Below, in pieces: positions 1-6,944 of a DNA stretch of 13,432 bases. Position numbers and translations under genes: made by a program. A model generated the notes under the pieces. The model was not told where the DNA came from and did not search any database. It saw only the letters and a list, made by a program, of their open reading frames with translations. The stretch spans positions 1 to 13,432 of the forward strand of contig JAJYWG010000398.1 of NCBI GenBank assembly GCA_021791615.1. The letters run 5' to 3'. Position 1 is the stretch's first letter; each line of letters starts with the position of its first letter. Origin of the DNA: Actinomycetes bacterium (lineage in GTDB: Bacteria > Actinomycetota > Acidimicrobiia > Acidimicrobiales > RAAP-2).

Positions 1-10
1 CCGATCTTTC

Positions 11-104
11 CAGTTTTCGCAGGTAAATACGGCGTTCTGCGCTTACTCGCGGGTGGTGGTCGTAGGGATACGGATGGTGGATATGACGGGCCCCACGAAA
101 ACTG
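11..104. repeat. Short inverted repeat near the IS3 remnant left end
   Basis: CAGTTTTCG at 11-19 is matched in inverse by CGAAAACTG at 96-104. The second arm lies in a stretch starting TGACGGGCCCC at about 84, which has the look of an IS3-family terminal repeat (TG start, C-rich run, then A-run) and sits about 75 bases before the transposase start. It may be the left end of the decayed insertion sequence, with a fragment of a second, opposite-facing end at 11-23. The similarity fades after nine bases, so this is tentative. Confidence 0.25.
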
Positions 105-158
105 TTCCGGCCGAAATGTAGGTCGAAGCCTCCAGAATGGAAATGGAGGTTTCCGACG

Positions 159-437
159 ATGAAGTCCTTTTCACCACACCCCCGAGCAGGTGATCCGAAA
201 GCTGGCTGAAGGCGACGAGATGCTCAACAAGGGGGCAACCGTCGCTGAGGTGGCTCGCTCCTTTGCGATCACCGAGACCACCTGGTACCGCTGGAAGAAC
301 ACCTACGGCGGAATGAAGGCGACCGATGCCAAGCGGCTGAAGGAGCTCGAGCCGAGAACAGGCGGCTGAAGACCATCGTGGCCGATCTGACCTTGGACAA
401 CACCATGCTGAATGAGATCGCCGCGGGAAAAGTCTGA
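159..437 (+). pseudogene. IS3-family transposase OrfA, frameshifted remnant
   Basis: OrfA of IS3-type elements is the small helix-turn-helix/leucine-zipper protein that binds the element ends. A GGAGG ribosome site at 145-149 precedes ATG 159, and the protein would begin MKS. A one-base shift near 166-170 moves into the frame that reads TPEQVIRKLAEGDEMLNKG, then VAEVARSFAITETTWYRWKN (HTH) and YGGMKATDAKRLKELE, a classic OrfA sequence. A second shift at about 349-351 moves to ENRRLKTIVADLTLDNTMLN (the zipper/extension) and IAAGKV before TGA at 435-437. The total length matches a normal OrfA of roughly 90 residues. Two frameshifts make it non-functional. Family assignment is firm; the subgroup is not determined. 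Confidence 0.85.
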
Positions 438-660
438 CCCCGGGCCGGAGCCGACGCACGGTCGAAGTGCTCGTGCGCCAGTTCGGGGTATCGGAGACCA
501 GGGCATGCAAGCTCATCGGCCAGCACCGCTCCACTTGAGCGCCATGTCCCAAAAGCGCCTCCTGAGGAGAAGGAAGAGCACCTGGCATGGCTGAAGGCCT
601 ACGCGCTCGCCAATCCCCGCTCACGGCTGCAGACGGGCCTACAGCCGCACGCCGATGACC
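437..660 (+). pseudogene. IS3-family transposase OrfB, 5' fragment
   Basis: Directly after OrfA, the frame from 437 reads SRRTVEVLVRQFGVSETRAC and then KLIGQHRST before a TGA at 536-538. This is the typical OrfB N-terminus, where QHRST is normally followed by QR. A one-base shift at about 536 restores RHVPKAPPEEKEEHLAWLKA and YALANPR, matching the region before the integrase core. Further shifts give an RAYS-like piece near 632. No DDE integrase core (D, D35E) can be followed beyond about 700. This is a broken, probably truncated, element with no active transposase. The family call rests on position and motif order. Confidence 0.75.
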
Positions 661-902
661 TGCGCAGCCTCCGTCTCAAAGGCCTATCGTCCGCATCCCT
701 CGTTACAACACCTGCATTCTCACCCACGACGGCATCCGGGCGGTGATCTTCTCCACCCAGCTCAACACCGGCTCCGGCGTCCACTGCTCGCGTCGCACCC
801 GCCCGCCGGCGCCCCCCAGAGCTCCGATCGGCCCTTGGGGTCACCAAAGGCGCTGTTACCGACTACATCACCCGCGCCCGGATGGAACCCGGCACGCAAA
901 CT

Positions 903-924
903 ATTGCCTCGACTTTCGATACGG
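903..924 (+). repeat. Copy 1 of a 22-base direct repeat
   Basis: ATTGCCTCGACTTTCGATAC followed by GG. The same sequence with two C/T differences occurs at 13136-13157 in the same orientation, about 12.2 kb away, and both copies are next to transposase remnants. The core CTCGACTTTCGA is identical. The function is unknown; it could be a relic of a duplicated mobile-element segment. Confidence 0.5.
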
Positions 925-1403
925 GCGTAGCAGAGGAGCTGCAGGTAGGGCCGCCATGCAGCCGACTATGTGTGGGGCGATCCCCGCGGATCGCGACTCC
1001 CCCGCCACTACCGCAATGAGACGGTCACGGGAGAATCTCCACTGCCCGTTAGGGGTGCGCCCACGCGGGAAAAAGCCCGTCGCGGGCGAGACCTTGGACG
1101 TGATAACGCGAGCACTGCAAAAGCTCTGCCGCTCGGGCGCTCGTGAGGATAGGTGGATACGTTTCGACGATGCTCATTTCAGACACTCCCCATGCACTTA
1201 TGTCAACTGGCTTTGAGCTGATGCCGATATATATGCACGAGATCCGAACGTCGCCTGTTGATACAAGTCTCTTCTTTTCCGCAATTTCTGAAGCCGAGCA
1301 ACACAGTAGTCCTGGAGATGGCGAACGGACTTGAGCGGCGGACGTGGTAAGGCGTCCGCGGTTTTCGGTCCAGTCCGAAAAGGAGCTGGTGCCTCGGTCT
1401 TAT

Positions 1404-1440
1404 GCGTCAGGTGAGTCCGTGGCGGCCTAACGCCTGACGC
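1404..1440. repeat. Inverted repeat (hairpin), 8-bp arms
   Basis: GCGTCAGG at 1404-1411 and CCTGACGC at 1433-1440 are perfect inverse copies separated by 21 bases. It lies about 20 bases beyond the end of the minus-strand operon frame (stop at 1460-1462). It could be a stem contributing to termination of that operon, but no T-run is visible on the minus-strand exit side, so the role is uncertain. Confidence 0.35.
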
Positions 1441-1459
1441 CAACCACCTGCTCATTGCT

Positions 1460-2074
1460 TCACGTGGCCGTCAAATTGTGCAAAGGGTGGGGCAACACCG
1501 GTATGAGTGCGTTGTGTCGCTCGTTGGCCCTCCAGCGGTCATCAGCGCCTCGGAGCACGACGGCGGAACGGGGTGGCCCGTCACCGGGGCCCAGGTCGGC
1601 CTCCGGGAGGATCGCCGTGAGGTCGTCCTCGATGTCAATTCCGAACTTCGCCGAGAGGATGGCGATGTACACGCCGAAGGCGCCGCGCAGCTCGCCGAGC
1701 GATTGATTGAACGCCCATTCGTTGCAGCCGTAGAAGGCTTCTCGAAAACCGCCAGTACCTCAATCCAGTTCGCCTGCGCTGCTCAGGAACTTGCGACACG
1801 AGGCTCGCATTGCCCGGAGATGAGGAGCAAGGTCGTCGTCCTTGTCACCCTGCTGCCCGAGCTCGGAAGTGAGGAAATGACGTATATCGAGAACCGAGTG
1901 GACGCAGTGTCCTGGAGATTCGGCTCCCATCGGAGTAAACAGCACCCGCCGGTCCTCTAGGCATACGAGTACTCGTCGAGCTGCCGTGACCTTCGCCTGT
2001 CCGGGCGTCCAGCTTACGCCGAAGATTGGGCAGGAGAATCCGGTTACTCTGCGTGCGACCTCCGTGAACTTCAT
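1460..2074 (-). pseudogene. DUF6650-like gene interrupted by an in-frame TGA
   Basis: This is the third gene of the ImmA-PIN operon. ATG 2074 lies two bases after the PIN stop. The first 104 codons read MKFTEVARRVTGFSCPIFGV (1-20), an LEDRRVLF segment, SVLDIRHFL and LRAMRASCRKFLSSAGELD, then TGA at 1760-1762. The same frame continues with GCNEWAFNQSLGELRGAFGV, YIAILSAKFGIDIEDDLTAI and LPEAD, and stays open to 1460. Both halves resemble, in order, a small bacterial family of unknown function that I recall as DUF6650 (start 'TGxSxPxFGVxW', middle 'LEDRRVL', end 'LGELRGxFG...DVEDDLASILP'). The stop is therefore inside the gene, not at its natural end. The last 40 or so codons before 1460 look non-native, so the original stop may also be lost. 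The family call is from memory; the disruption is seen directly. A sequencing error cannot be excluded. Confidence 0.65.
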
Positions 2075-2076
2075 CT

Positions 2077-2574
2077 TCAGCCCACACCGCCCAGCACGAA
2101 TCTGGCCCTTTCGGTACGGAGCATCTCATAAGGGCTCAGGAACTTGATCTCCATCCCGATGCAGGCGTTCGGAATTTTGATCTTCTTGATGGAGTTGGCA
2201 GCGACCTCGTGGGTCACTACGGCGAATCTATGGGCGTGAGCCTGAGCGACGAGATAATAGTCAGCGACCTGAAGAAACTGGCTGACAGCCCCGGGTTCGT
2301 AATCGCCGCTCCCCGCCCAGGTGCTGAGGGCTGCGAGGCTGGGAAGGACTGCGCTGTCCGGCGGCATGAAGAAGTCGCCATGCCGCTTCTTCGCCCACTC
2401 GGCGAGTTCATCGTCGCCTCCGAGCAGCTCATCTCTGACCTTCTCTATCGAGTAGACCTTGCCATCGGCGTGTGCTTGATCTATCCATTCCCAGAATGCA
2501 GGACAGAAGTCGAAACTGTAGTGGAGATTCTTCGCCTGGATGAAGACGTTCGAGTCGAGCAGGTATGGGATCAG
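2077..2574 (-). CDS. PIN-domain protein, DUF4411 family (putative RNase toxin-like partner)
   Basis: A 165-residue protein if started at CTG 2574. PIN domains are metal-dependent RNases, and many are toxins of toxin-antitoxin pairs. The sequence shows YLLDSNVFIQAKNLHYSFDF at residues 4-23 (D7 is the first PIN acid), a second acidic cluster EKVRDEL (E44, E49), VADYYLVAQA with D105, and VVTHE with E123, then the IPNAC region and a C-terminal LSPYEML. This matches the DUF4411 family in length and layout. No ATG, GTG or TTG gives a full-length domain: the first ATG in frame (2367) would remove D7 and E44. CTG at 2574-2572 overlaps the TGA of the upstream metallopeptidase gene as CTGA, mirroring the common ATGA coupling, with a G-rich stretch just before it. 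ImmA/IrrE-DUF4411 pairing is a recognised neighbourhood. The acids look intact, so it may be active. Confidence 0.85.
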   Translation of the reverse strand: MIPYLLDSNVFIQAKNLHYSFDFCPAFWEWIDQAHADGKVYSIEKVRDELLGGDDELAEWAKKRHGDFFMPPDSAVLPSLAALSTWAGSGDYEPGAVSQFLQVADYYLVAQAHAHRFAVVTHEVAANSIKKIKIPNACIGMEIKFLSPYEMLRTERARFVLGGVG

Positions 2575-3725
2575 ATCACCCCCAGCCTCGCCGCGAGCTC
2601 ATTGAAGGTGGACACCTTCTTGAAGCCGAGCATTTGAAAGGCATCCCGGTGTAGTGTCTGGCCTTCAAGCGTGCTTACGATGAGTGCCCGCGTGAAGCGC
2701 TTGCTCACCTGAACTGGCTTCGTGCTGTAGAAGTTCCCCCCGCCCGCGCCATCTCGTTCCTCAAGAATTTCTAGGACGCGTTCCAGCTCGGCGGCGAATT
2801 CGTCGCGGTATTGAGCCGCGGTAAGGTACCCGAGGTCGTACAGGCGACGGAGCGACACGAGGGTGCTGACTTTGAAGCGGCGAGCGAGCCGTTGTAGTTC
2901 GTTGGAGATGTCGTTCCGGTCGATGTCAAACCCTTCGAGCTGGGAAAGAGGGAGGAGAAACTCCGCCGCGACCTGGTTGCACCAGCGCTCTGTAGCATTT
3001 GCCGGAGATCCCGCCATGTTCGCGTCCGAGACGGCGGACTCACCTAGCCATAGATGCGCAAGCTCGTGGGCCAAGGTAAAAATCTGTGCTGCCTTGGTAT
3101 CGGCTCCATTCACGAAGATGACCGGGGCAAGACTGTCCGAGAGAGCGAAACCCCGGAACTCGGCTGGGTCGAGCTTCCGGTGCGTGTTACTGCCAACCAC
3201 GCCGCTTACCATCACGAGCACGCCGTGCTCGTCGGCTTCGTCGATGAGTCGGCGAAGCGCCGCACTCCACGTCGGCCCTCGTTGCTCGGGTGCAAAGGCC
3301 AGAACCCTCCGCATCTGAGACGCCGCTGCCACCACGTCGGCATCGACCGTGAGGCTCCCAACAAAGGGAACCGGGTCCTCCCTATGGAGGCGGGCATAGT
3401 CCCGATACCACTCTTGCCGCTGCTGGCATTGGTAGATCGTGTCGAGCAGATCGGGGCTCGCGTGGCCGATCTCGATGTCCCCGATCGTCCGGAAGTCGGG
3501 GATCGGGATCGGCTCATCGGGGGGCTCAGACAGAAACAGGTAGCCGACGGGCGTGTGCGTGGCCTTGGCGAACTTCTCTAACTGCTTCAGGGTCGGCTGC
3601 TTTGTCCCTGCTTCCCACGACGCGAGCGCCGGGAACTTCCGGAGGAGTACATCAGGCTCCAGCCGCGACCGCCTTCGGGCCCACCTCAGCATCACCGGGC
3701 GCACCGGTACCCGCAGGCTCACCAC
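2571..3725 (-). CDS. XRE-type HTH / ImmA-IrrE family metallopeptidase
   Basis: A 384-residue cytoplasmic protein with an N-terminal DNA-binding helix-turn-helix (about residues 8-65, including the SWEAGTKQPTLKQLEKFAKA segment typical of Xre/Cro-like domains) joined to an ImmA/IrrE zinc-peptidase domain. The zinc motif HELAH is at 220-224, and the third ligand glutamate lies in TERWCNQVAAEFLLP (246 or 255). The PIPDFRT segment at 74-80 is typical of this family. ImmA-type peptidases cleave repressors or antitoxins; in two-gene modules with a PIN protein this subunit is thought to act as the regulator/antitoxin. It starts at GTG 3725 (GTG 3722 is the alternative); the family usually starts only a few residues before the VPV segment, as here. 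It is first of a three-gene operon and overlaps the PIN gene by four bases. Length and motifs are normal and there is no sign of decay. Confidence 0.9.
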   Translation of the reverse strand: MVSLRVPVRPVMLRWARRRSRLEPDVLLRKFPALASWEAGTKQPTLKQLEKFAKATHTPVGYLFLSEPPDEPIPIPDFRTIGDIEIGHASPDLLDTIYQCQQRQEWYRDYARLHREDPVPFVGSLTVDADVVAAASQMRRVLAFAPEQRGPTWSAALRRLIDEADEHGVLVMVSGVVGSNTHRKLDPAEFRGFALSDSLAPVIFVNGADTKAAQIFTLAHELAHLWLGESAVSDANMAGSPANATERWCNQVAAEFLLPLSQLEGFDIDRNDISNELQRLARRFKVSTLVSLRRLYDLGYLTAAQYRDEFAAELERVLEILEERDGAGGGNFYSTKPVQVSKRFTRALIVSTLEGQTLHRDAFQMLGFKKVSTFNELAARLGVI

Positions 3726-4148
3726 TCGCCCCAGCCTACGAAGCGGCAGCTGGAGGCAAAACTTTGGCCGGCAAAAGGCGCTGGACGGGACACGACCTCA
3801 TGATATCAGGGGCCTCTGACGCTCATTGATGAGCTGGACTTTTCCTAGCCGTCGGGGAGGCGTCGCTCCGGAAAGCGCCGTTGTGGGGCGGTAATTCCTC
3901 AGACGAAGAGGAACTCGGGTCGGATTGAGCAACCGGCGCGGCGCCGGCCAGGACGGAACCCATCACCGCGGCCGCGGTGACGTCGGAGTCCTCCAATCAG
4001 TGGGTGTAGACCTGCAGGCTGCCGCCGAGGAGGATTGCATCAGGCGGTTGGAGATTGCCACCACCCCCAGGCCCGCGTCGGCCAGACCGCAGGCCAGCCC
4101 CTCTTCCCGGTCATTAGGGATCCGGGCCACCGAGGCGAACTCGCTGCC
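3726..4148. other. Non-coding or decayed stretch upstream of the ImmA operon
   Basis: No convincing gene on either strand. It must hold the promoter of the minus-strand ImmA operon near 3730-3800, but I cannot point to clear -10/-35 boxes. Plus-strand frames continue without a break into the pseudogene that begins at about 4149, so the right part may be a degraded upstream portion of that gene. It contains an 18-bp perfect palindrome at 3963-3980. Confidence 0.4.
3963..3980. repeat. Perfect 18-bp palindrome
   Basis: TCACCGCGGCCGCGGTGA equals its own reverse complement, with no spacer. It lies in a stretch without a recognised gene, about 240 bases upstream of the ImmA start. It may be a protein-binding site, but in G+C-rich DNA a palindrome of this size can arise by chance. 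Confidence 0.4.
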
Positions 4149-4567
4149 ATGGCCGATGGCTCAGTAGTGCTCCTCGATGACAACACCTCGCCGACGCTTG
4201 CCTTCCTGTGGTCGGCAGGACGAGCCAAAGGGCCGGACGTCAAGTACAAACCACCTCTGGCGGGGATCAGAGAAACCGTTCCACCTACACCGCTCTGTGA
4301 AACCTGGCGGTCACGCCGGCGTTCCCGGCTAAGACCGCCGATGGCTCCAACCACCCCGACGTGCTCCTGGGATTGCGCTACAGGTCCTTTCAGCTCTACG
4401 GGTTTCCCCCCGCCGGGGAGGAGGAACCCAGGCGTCCCCTCGGGTATGAGCACTTGGTTTGGACCGAGCACCCCGGGCCGGTTTCGGACCTTGAGGCAGT
4501 CCTGCGGGAGCGCCTGACGAGCGCACCCACGAGCAGACCAGAGATAGCGGCGCGCAGGATCGGGTGA
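4149..4567 (+). pseudogene. Unrecognised gene remnant with frameshift and internal stop
   Basis: ATG 4149 opens a protein-like frame (MADGSVVLLDDNTSPTLAFL, then WSAGRAKGPDV) that degrades after about 4230. One frame over, STYTAL at about 4280 is followed by TGA at 4298-4300 and then NLAVTPAFPAKTADGSNHPD, VLLGLRYRSFQLYGFPP, LGYEHLVWTEHPGPVSDLEA and VLRERL, ending at TGA 4565-4567. The two pieces read as parts of one protein of roughly 140 or more residues, and the TGA sits where Trp would suit. A third frame after 4565 (MLFSGWKPDTG) may be further C-terminal sequence. I cannot name the family, and no catalytic motif or membrane segment is visible. It is annotated as a pseudogene because coding-like sequence is spread over at least two frames. 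Confidence 0.5.
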
Positions 4568-4760
4568 TGCTCTTCAGTGGATGGAAGCCCGACACAGGGA
4601 CTTCCCGGCTCGGTGACGCGGTCGAAGGGGCTTTTCCGGGGACATCTGGGCACACCGCGCCTGAGCGCGGCCGCGCTGAACCGAGCGACGATACAGAAGT
4701 CTCTTGCCCCCGCCTTGATGCGGCTGCCGAGGCGTGGATCGTGGTGAGCAGCTAAAGGTC

Positions 4761-5270
4761 TCACTTACCGCGCTGCTGAACGGCTCTGCCCCGACGACCT
4801 TCGAGGCCACGCCTTGGACGCACGCCAGAGGCCCTCGTCTCGACGATCGGCAGCCATTGCTCATTGTATTTCTCCAGCCAACCGGGCTCATATGGCGCAA
4901 CTGGCGGCTGCATTATCCACGGGTCATGGATGTTGCGCATCCCGATGTCCTTGTAGCTGGGGGGGGTGACGCTCACAGCACGATGGAGTGCCTCTGCCGC
5001 ATCGAACACATCAGCGCTGGGAAGAACGTAGACGACCGGTGCGTCCGCGAGCCGGTAGTCGACCGGCGCGAAGAAGCAGATGAGATTCACCTGGACGTTG
5101 CCCACCAACCGTTTCAGCTTCTTGTAGTGGTCTTCACCTGGATTCTCACCCCCGAGTCCAACAGGACGTCATCCGACTTCCAGTTCCTGGGGGCCCGGTA
5201 GGCGAGAATCCTGCGGGAAAGCAGACGGCTAATGACAAGATGTTCGCCAGGCGAGTTACGCGGACTCCGA
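4761..5270 (-). pseudogene. PD-(D/E)XK endonuclease-like gene, frameshifted
   Basis: Reading the minus strand, the frame ending at 5114 contains GEHLVISRLLSRRILAYRAP, RNWKSDDVLLDSG and VRIQVKTTT. That is the arrangement of a restriction-endonuclease-like fold: a helix with Glu, then D-rich DDVLLD and an (E/Q)xK strand, here QVK. A one-base shift at about 5120-5135 (around a KKLKR-like junction) leads into the second frame, VGNVQVNLICFFAPVDYRLA, DAPVVYVLPSADVFDAAEAL, YKDIGMRNIHDPWIMQPPVA and PYEPGWLEKYNEQWLPIVET, ending near TAA 4761. Together these give a protein of about 165 residues, normal for small stand-alone members of this superfamily. The 5' end is unclear: no good start precedes GEHLV. 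Fold assignment is moderately sure; the target and biological role are unknown. Loss of frame predicts no activity. Confidence 0.6.
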
Positions 5271-5692
5271 TGCTCCTTCCTATCACCTTCACCCAGCGTT
5301 GTCTGTGCCTGCGGCGGGATGGAGTCTCCCGAGTGGCAGGCTCTTGCCGAGCGCTCCACCCAGTGCGAGCCGGTGTCATCTCAACGCCGACAATCGTCCA
5401 GCAGCGAGCATCCAAGTTCCTCGCCGTCTCGCACGGTCCCGGCTACCTGTGGTCACGTGGCGAGCGGGAAGCCCGACATGGCGAGGCTGTGCCTGTCGTA
5501 CTGAGGTGAGGGGCTTCTGATTAGGGCATTGTTATCCCCTGTTCTCCTTTGTTCGCTTTCGGTCTTTCCAGTTTCTTTTCGAGCCAAAACGATCACTCGC
5601 CAGCATTTGTGTCCCAAACCCCGCGTAACTGAGCATTTGCGACGCAAGCAAAGCCGTGTTGTGGCGGAGGCGGCCTGAGGGCATCCCGTGTC
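5271..5692. other. Stretch without a recognised gene
   Basis: Plus-strand open frames from about 5230 to 5520 are antisense shadows of the nuclease pseudogene extended into low-information sequence. From 5520 to 5600 the DNA is unusually T-rich for this window, and no gene is visible there. Two imperfect direct repeats (5602-5619 and 5632-5649) precede the small ORF at 5693. Confidence 0.4.
5602..5649 (+). repeat. Two imperfect 18-base direct repeats, 30-base period
   Basis: AGCATTTGTGTCCCAAAC at 5602-5619 and AGCATTTGCGACGCAAGC at 5632-5649 match at 14 of 18 positions. They lie 40-90 bases upstream of a tiny HTH-like ORF. The arrangement is suggestive of binding sites or iterons, but two weak copies are little evidence. 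Confidence 0.3.
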
Positions 5693-5833
5693 GTGGGGGA
5701 TCGCTTTGACGCGATAGCGGAGTGGCGGGGTGCCGGGGAGACCTGGGAGGTGATCGGACAGCACTTGTGCCGCCAAGGCTTGGTCGCGTCCCGGCAGGCC
5801 GTGCGGATTGCTCTTGAAGGCGAGTCGAAATGA
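5693..5833 (+). CDS. Tiny HTH-like hypothetical protein
   Basis: A 46-residue product if started at GTG 5693; the frame is open back to about 5633. It reads VGDRFDAIAEWRGAGETWEV, IGQHLCRQGLVASRQAVRIA and LEGESK. The pattern (an 'IAEWR..G.tW..I...L...G...SRqAVR.AL' helix-turn-helix) resembles short proteins I associate with plasmid mobilisation loci of actinobacteria, but no relaxase is present here. It ends at TGA 5831-5833 in a stretch otherwise devoid of genes. It could be an intact small gene or the tail of a larger lost one. The HTH resemblance is an inference from the helix pattern. Confidence 0.35.
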   Translation: MGDRFDAIAEWRGAGETWEVIGQHLCRQGLVASRQAVRIALEGESK

Positions 5834-6120
5834 AGACGCGATCCGGGCGGACGGCGGTGCTGAGGCGATGAACTCGTCCTACAGAAAGCGCGGGTGCTTG
5901 CCTCGAAGCGGAATTTCCCCCTCTGAATTGAGTTGAGCAGCCATGCCGCTATGTTCCGTTGGGTGGAACAGCGCGTTCAGGTCAGGCTCCAGGTCACTCT
6001 GCGAACATCCTGGAAAACCGCGGGACCATTCCGTCAACCTTGGTGGCCAATGGTAATTCACGCCTCGACCTTCGGACAGTTCGGGAAAGCCAGAAGTGAC
6101 TGCGCCGTAGGATCCGTCGC
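5834..6120. other. Intergenic stretch upstream of the MDMPI-type gene
   Basis: No gene recognised. It should contain the promoter of the downstream gene; only its ribosome site AGGA (6109-6112) is clear. A short inverted repeat, TGTTCC at 5952-5957 and GGAACA at 5965-5970, and two AGGTCA direct repeats around 5979-5996 are the only structure seen. Open frames on the minus strand here run on from antisense frames of the next gene and are not convincing. Confidence 0.4.
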
Positions 6121-6897
6121 ATGAACACCGAATCCTTTACCGAAGCACCGAGCTCCGGGTTCGCCGCAGAAGCCACCGTCTTTTTCGAAGCGATCGACGA
6201 CACCTCGCCCGATTCCTTGAGCGCCTGCGCCGGCTGGACGGCCCACGAGATCAGCGCCCATATCGCGGCGGCCGCCACTGAGTTAGCTCGCAACCTTGAG
6301 GCATACGGCGAGCACAGACCGGTCCCCGCAACACGCGGCTTCGAGGAGCGCGAGGCTCCATATCGCTCGCTGGCCGATGAAGAGTTGAGAATGGAGCTTC
6401 CCAGATCGATAACCAGGGCGGCGAAAGCTTTGGACGCGGTTCTTGTTGCCGAACCCGGCGCGGTGGTTCCTTGGACCGGGCGCCACATGGTAGTAAAGAC
6501 ATTCGTTACCCACCTGCGCAGCGAGTTTGCCCTGCACCGCTGGGACCTCCTCGGAGACGACGAGACAAGTTGGAGACTGCTCGCCCAGCCAGAACTCACC
6601 GACCATGCCGTGGAGGTGCTCGGTCGGGTGTTGGTTTCCCGGGGCATGAAGGCGGTGCCAGCCGGGTTCCGTGCGGTGATCGCTTCGCCAGGCTCATCCG
6701 ACGTCGTTGCTCTCGCTGATGAGGATGGCGCGCGCCTCACGCGTGGCGGCGAGCCGGCCGAGCCGAGCATCGTCGGGGACGCGGGTGCGCGCCTTCTCAT
6801 GCTGTGGGGAAGACGACCGAACGATCCCCGCCGCCTGCAGGCCACACAAGGAGCCCAGGTGCTCGATCGGCTGCAGAGATTTCTCGCCGGGTACTGA
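6121..6897 (+). CDS. Maleylpyruvate isomerase / DinB-family (MDMPI N-terminal domain) protein
   Basis: A 258-residue soluble protein of the mycothiol-dependent maleylpyruvate isomerase-like (DinB superfamily, four-helix bundle) group found mainly in actinobacteria. CAGWTAHEISAHI at 36-48 supplies the first metal-ligand His (H47), and SEFALHRWDLLGDD carries the E135-x3-H139 pair that in characterised MDMPI completes the metal site. A C-terminal domain follows (about 160-258; GGEPAEP and LLMLWGRRP segments), as in the two-domain members. The start is ATG 6121 with AGGA eight bases upstream. It is convergent with an ArsR-type regulator gene, 47 bases between stops, with no obvious terminator between. 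The metal site looks intact. The substrate is not predictable: most members are uncharacterised thiol-dependent transferases or isomerases. The family is sure; the specific activity is not. Confidence 0.85.
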   Translation: MNTESFTEAPSSGFAAEATVFFEAIDDTSPDSLSACAGWTAHEISAHIAAAATELARNLEAYGEHRPVPATRGFEEREAPYRSLADEELRMELPRSITRAAKALDAVLVAEPGAVVPWTGRHMVVKTFVTHLRSEFALHRWDLLGDDETSWRLLAQPELTDHAVEVLGRVLVSRGMKAVPAGFRAVIASPGSSDVVALADEDGARLTRGGEPAEPSIVGDAGARLLMLWGRRPNDPRRLQATQGAQVLDRLQRFLAGY

Positions 6898-6944
6898 GAT
6901 TCCGGCGCACACCAAGTGGCAGGTACTGCTGAGATGGCGCGGGG

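Larger units (their letters stand above)
661..1459. other. Gene-poor stretch after IS remnant; no gene recognised
   Basis: No reading frame here resembles a family I recognise. A plus-strand open frame runs from about 743 to 1216 (157 codons), but its product is rich in Arg, Pro and Ser and looks like chance translation of G+C-rich DNA, although short pieces such as ETLDVITRALQKLCRSGARE look more protein-like. The stretch probably contains further IS debris. It also holds a copy of a 22-base repeat (903-924) and a hairpin (1404-1440), described separately. Confidence 0.4.

Noticed and set aside
43..624. 193-codon minus-strand open frame across the IS remnant
   Set aside because: The plus strand carries unmistakable IS3 OrfA/OrfB sequence there, and the minus-strand product is low-information and resembles no family.
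1760..4300. Idea that TGA is read as an amino acid, since two gene remnants have an internal TGA
   Set aside because: Intact genes in the window use TGG for Trp and TGA as their stop, including the ATGA overlaps, and the affected genes carry other damage or have neighbours that do.
5..5574. 12-base exact match TCTTTCCAGTTT at 5-16 and 5563-5574
   Set aside because: A few 12-base matches are expected by chance in a window this size, and the flanks do not align further.
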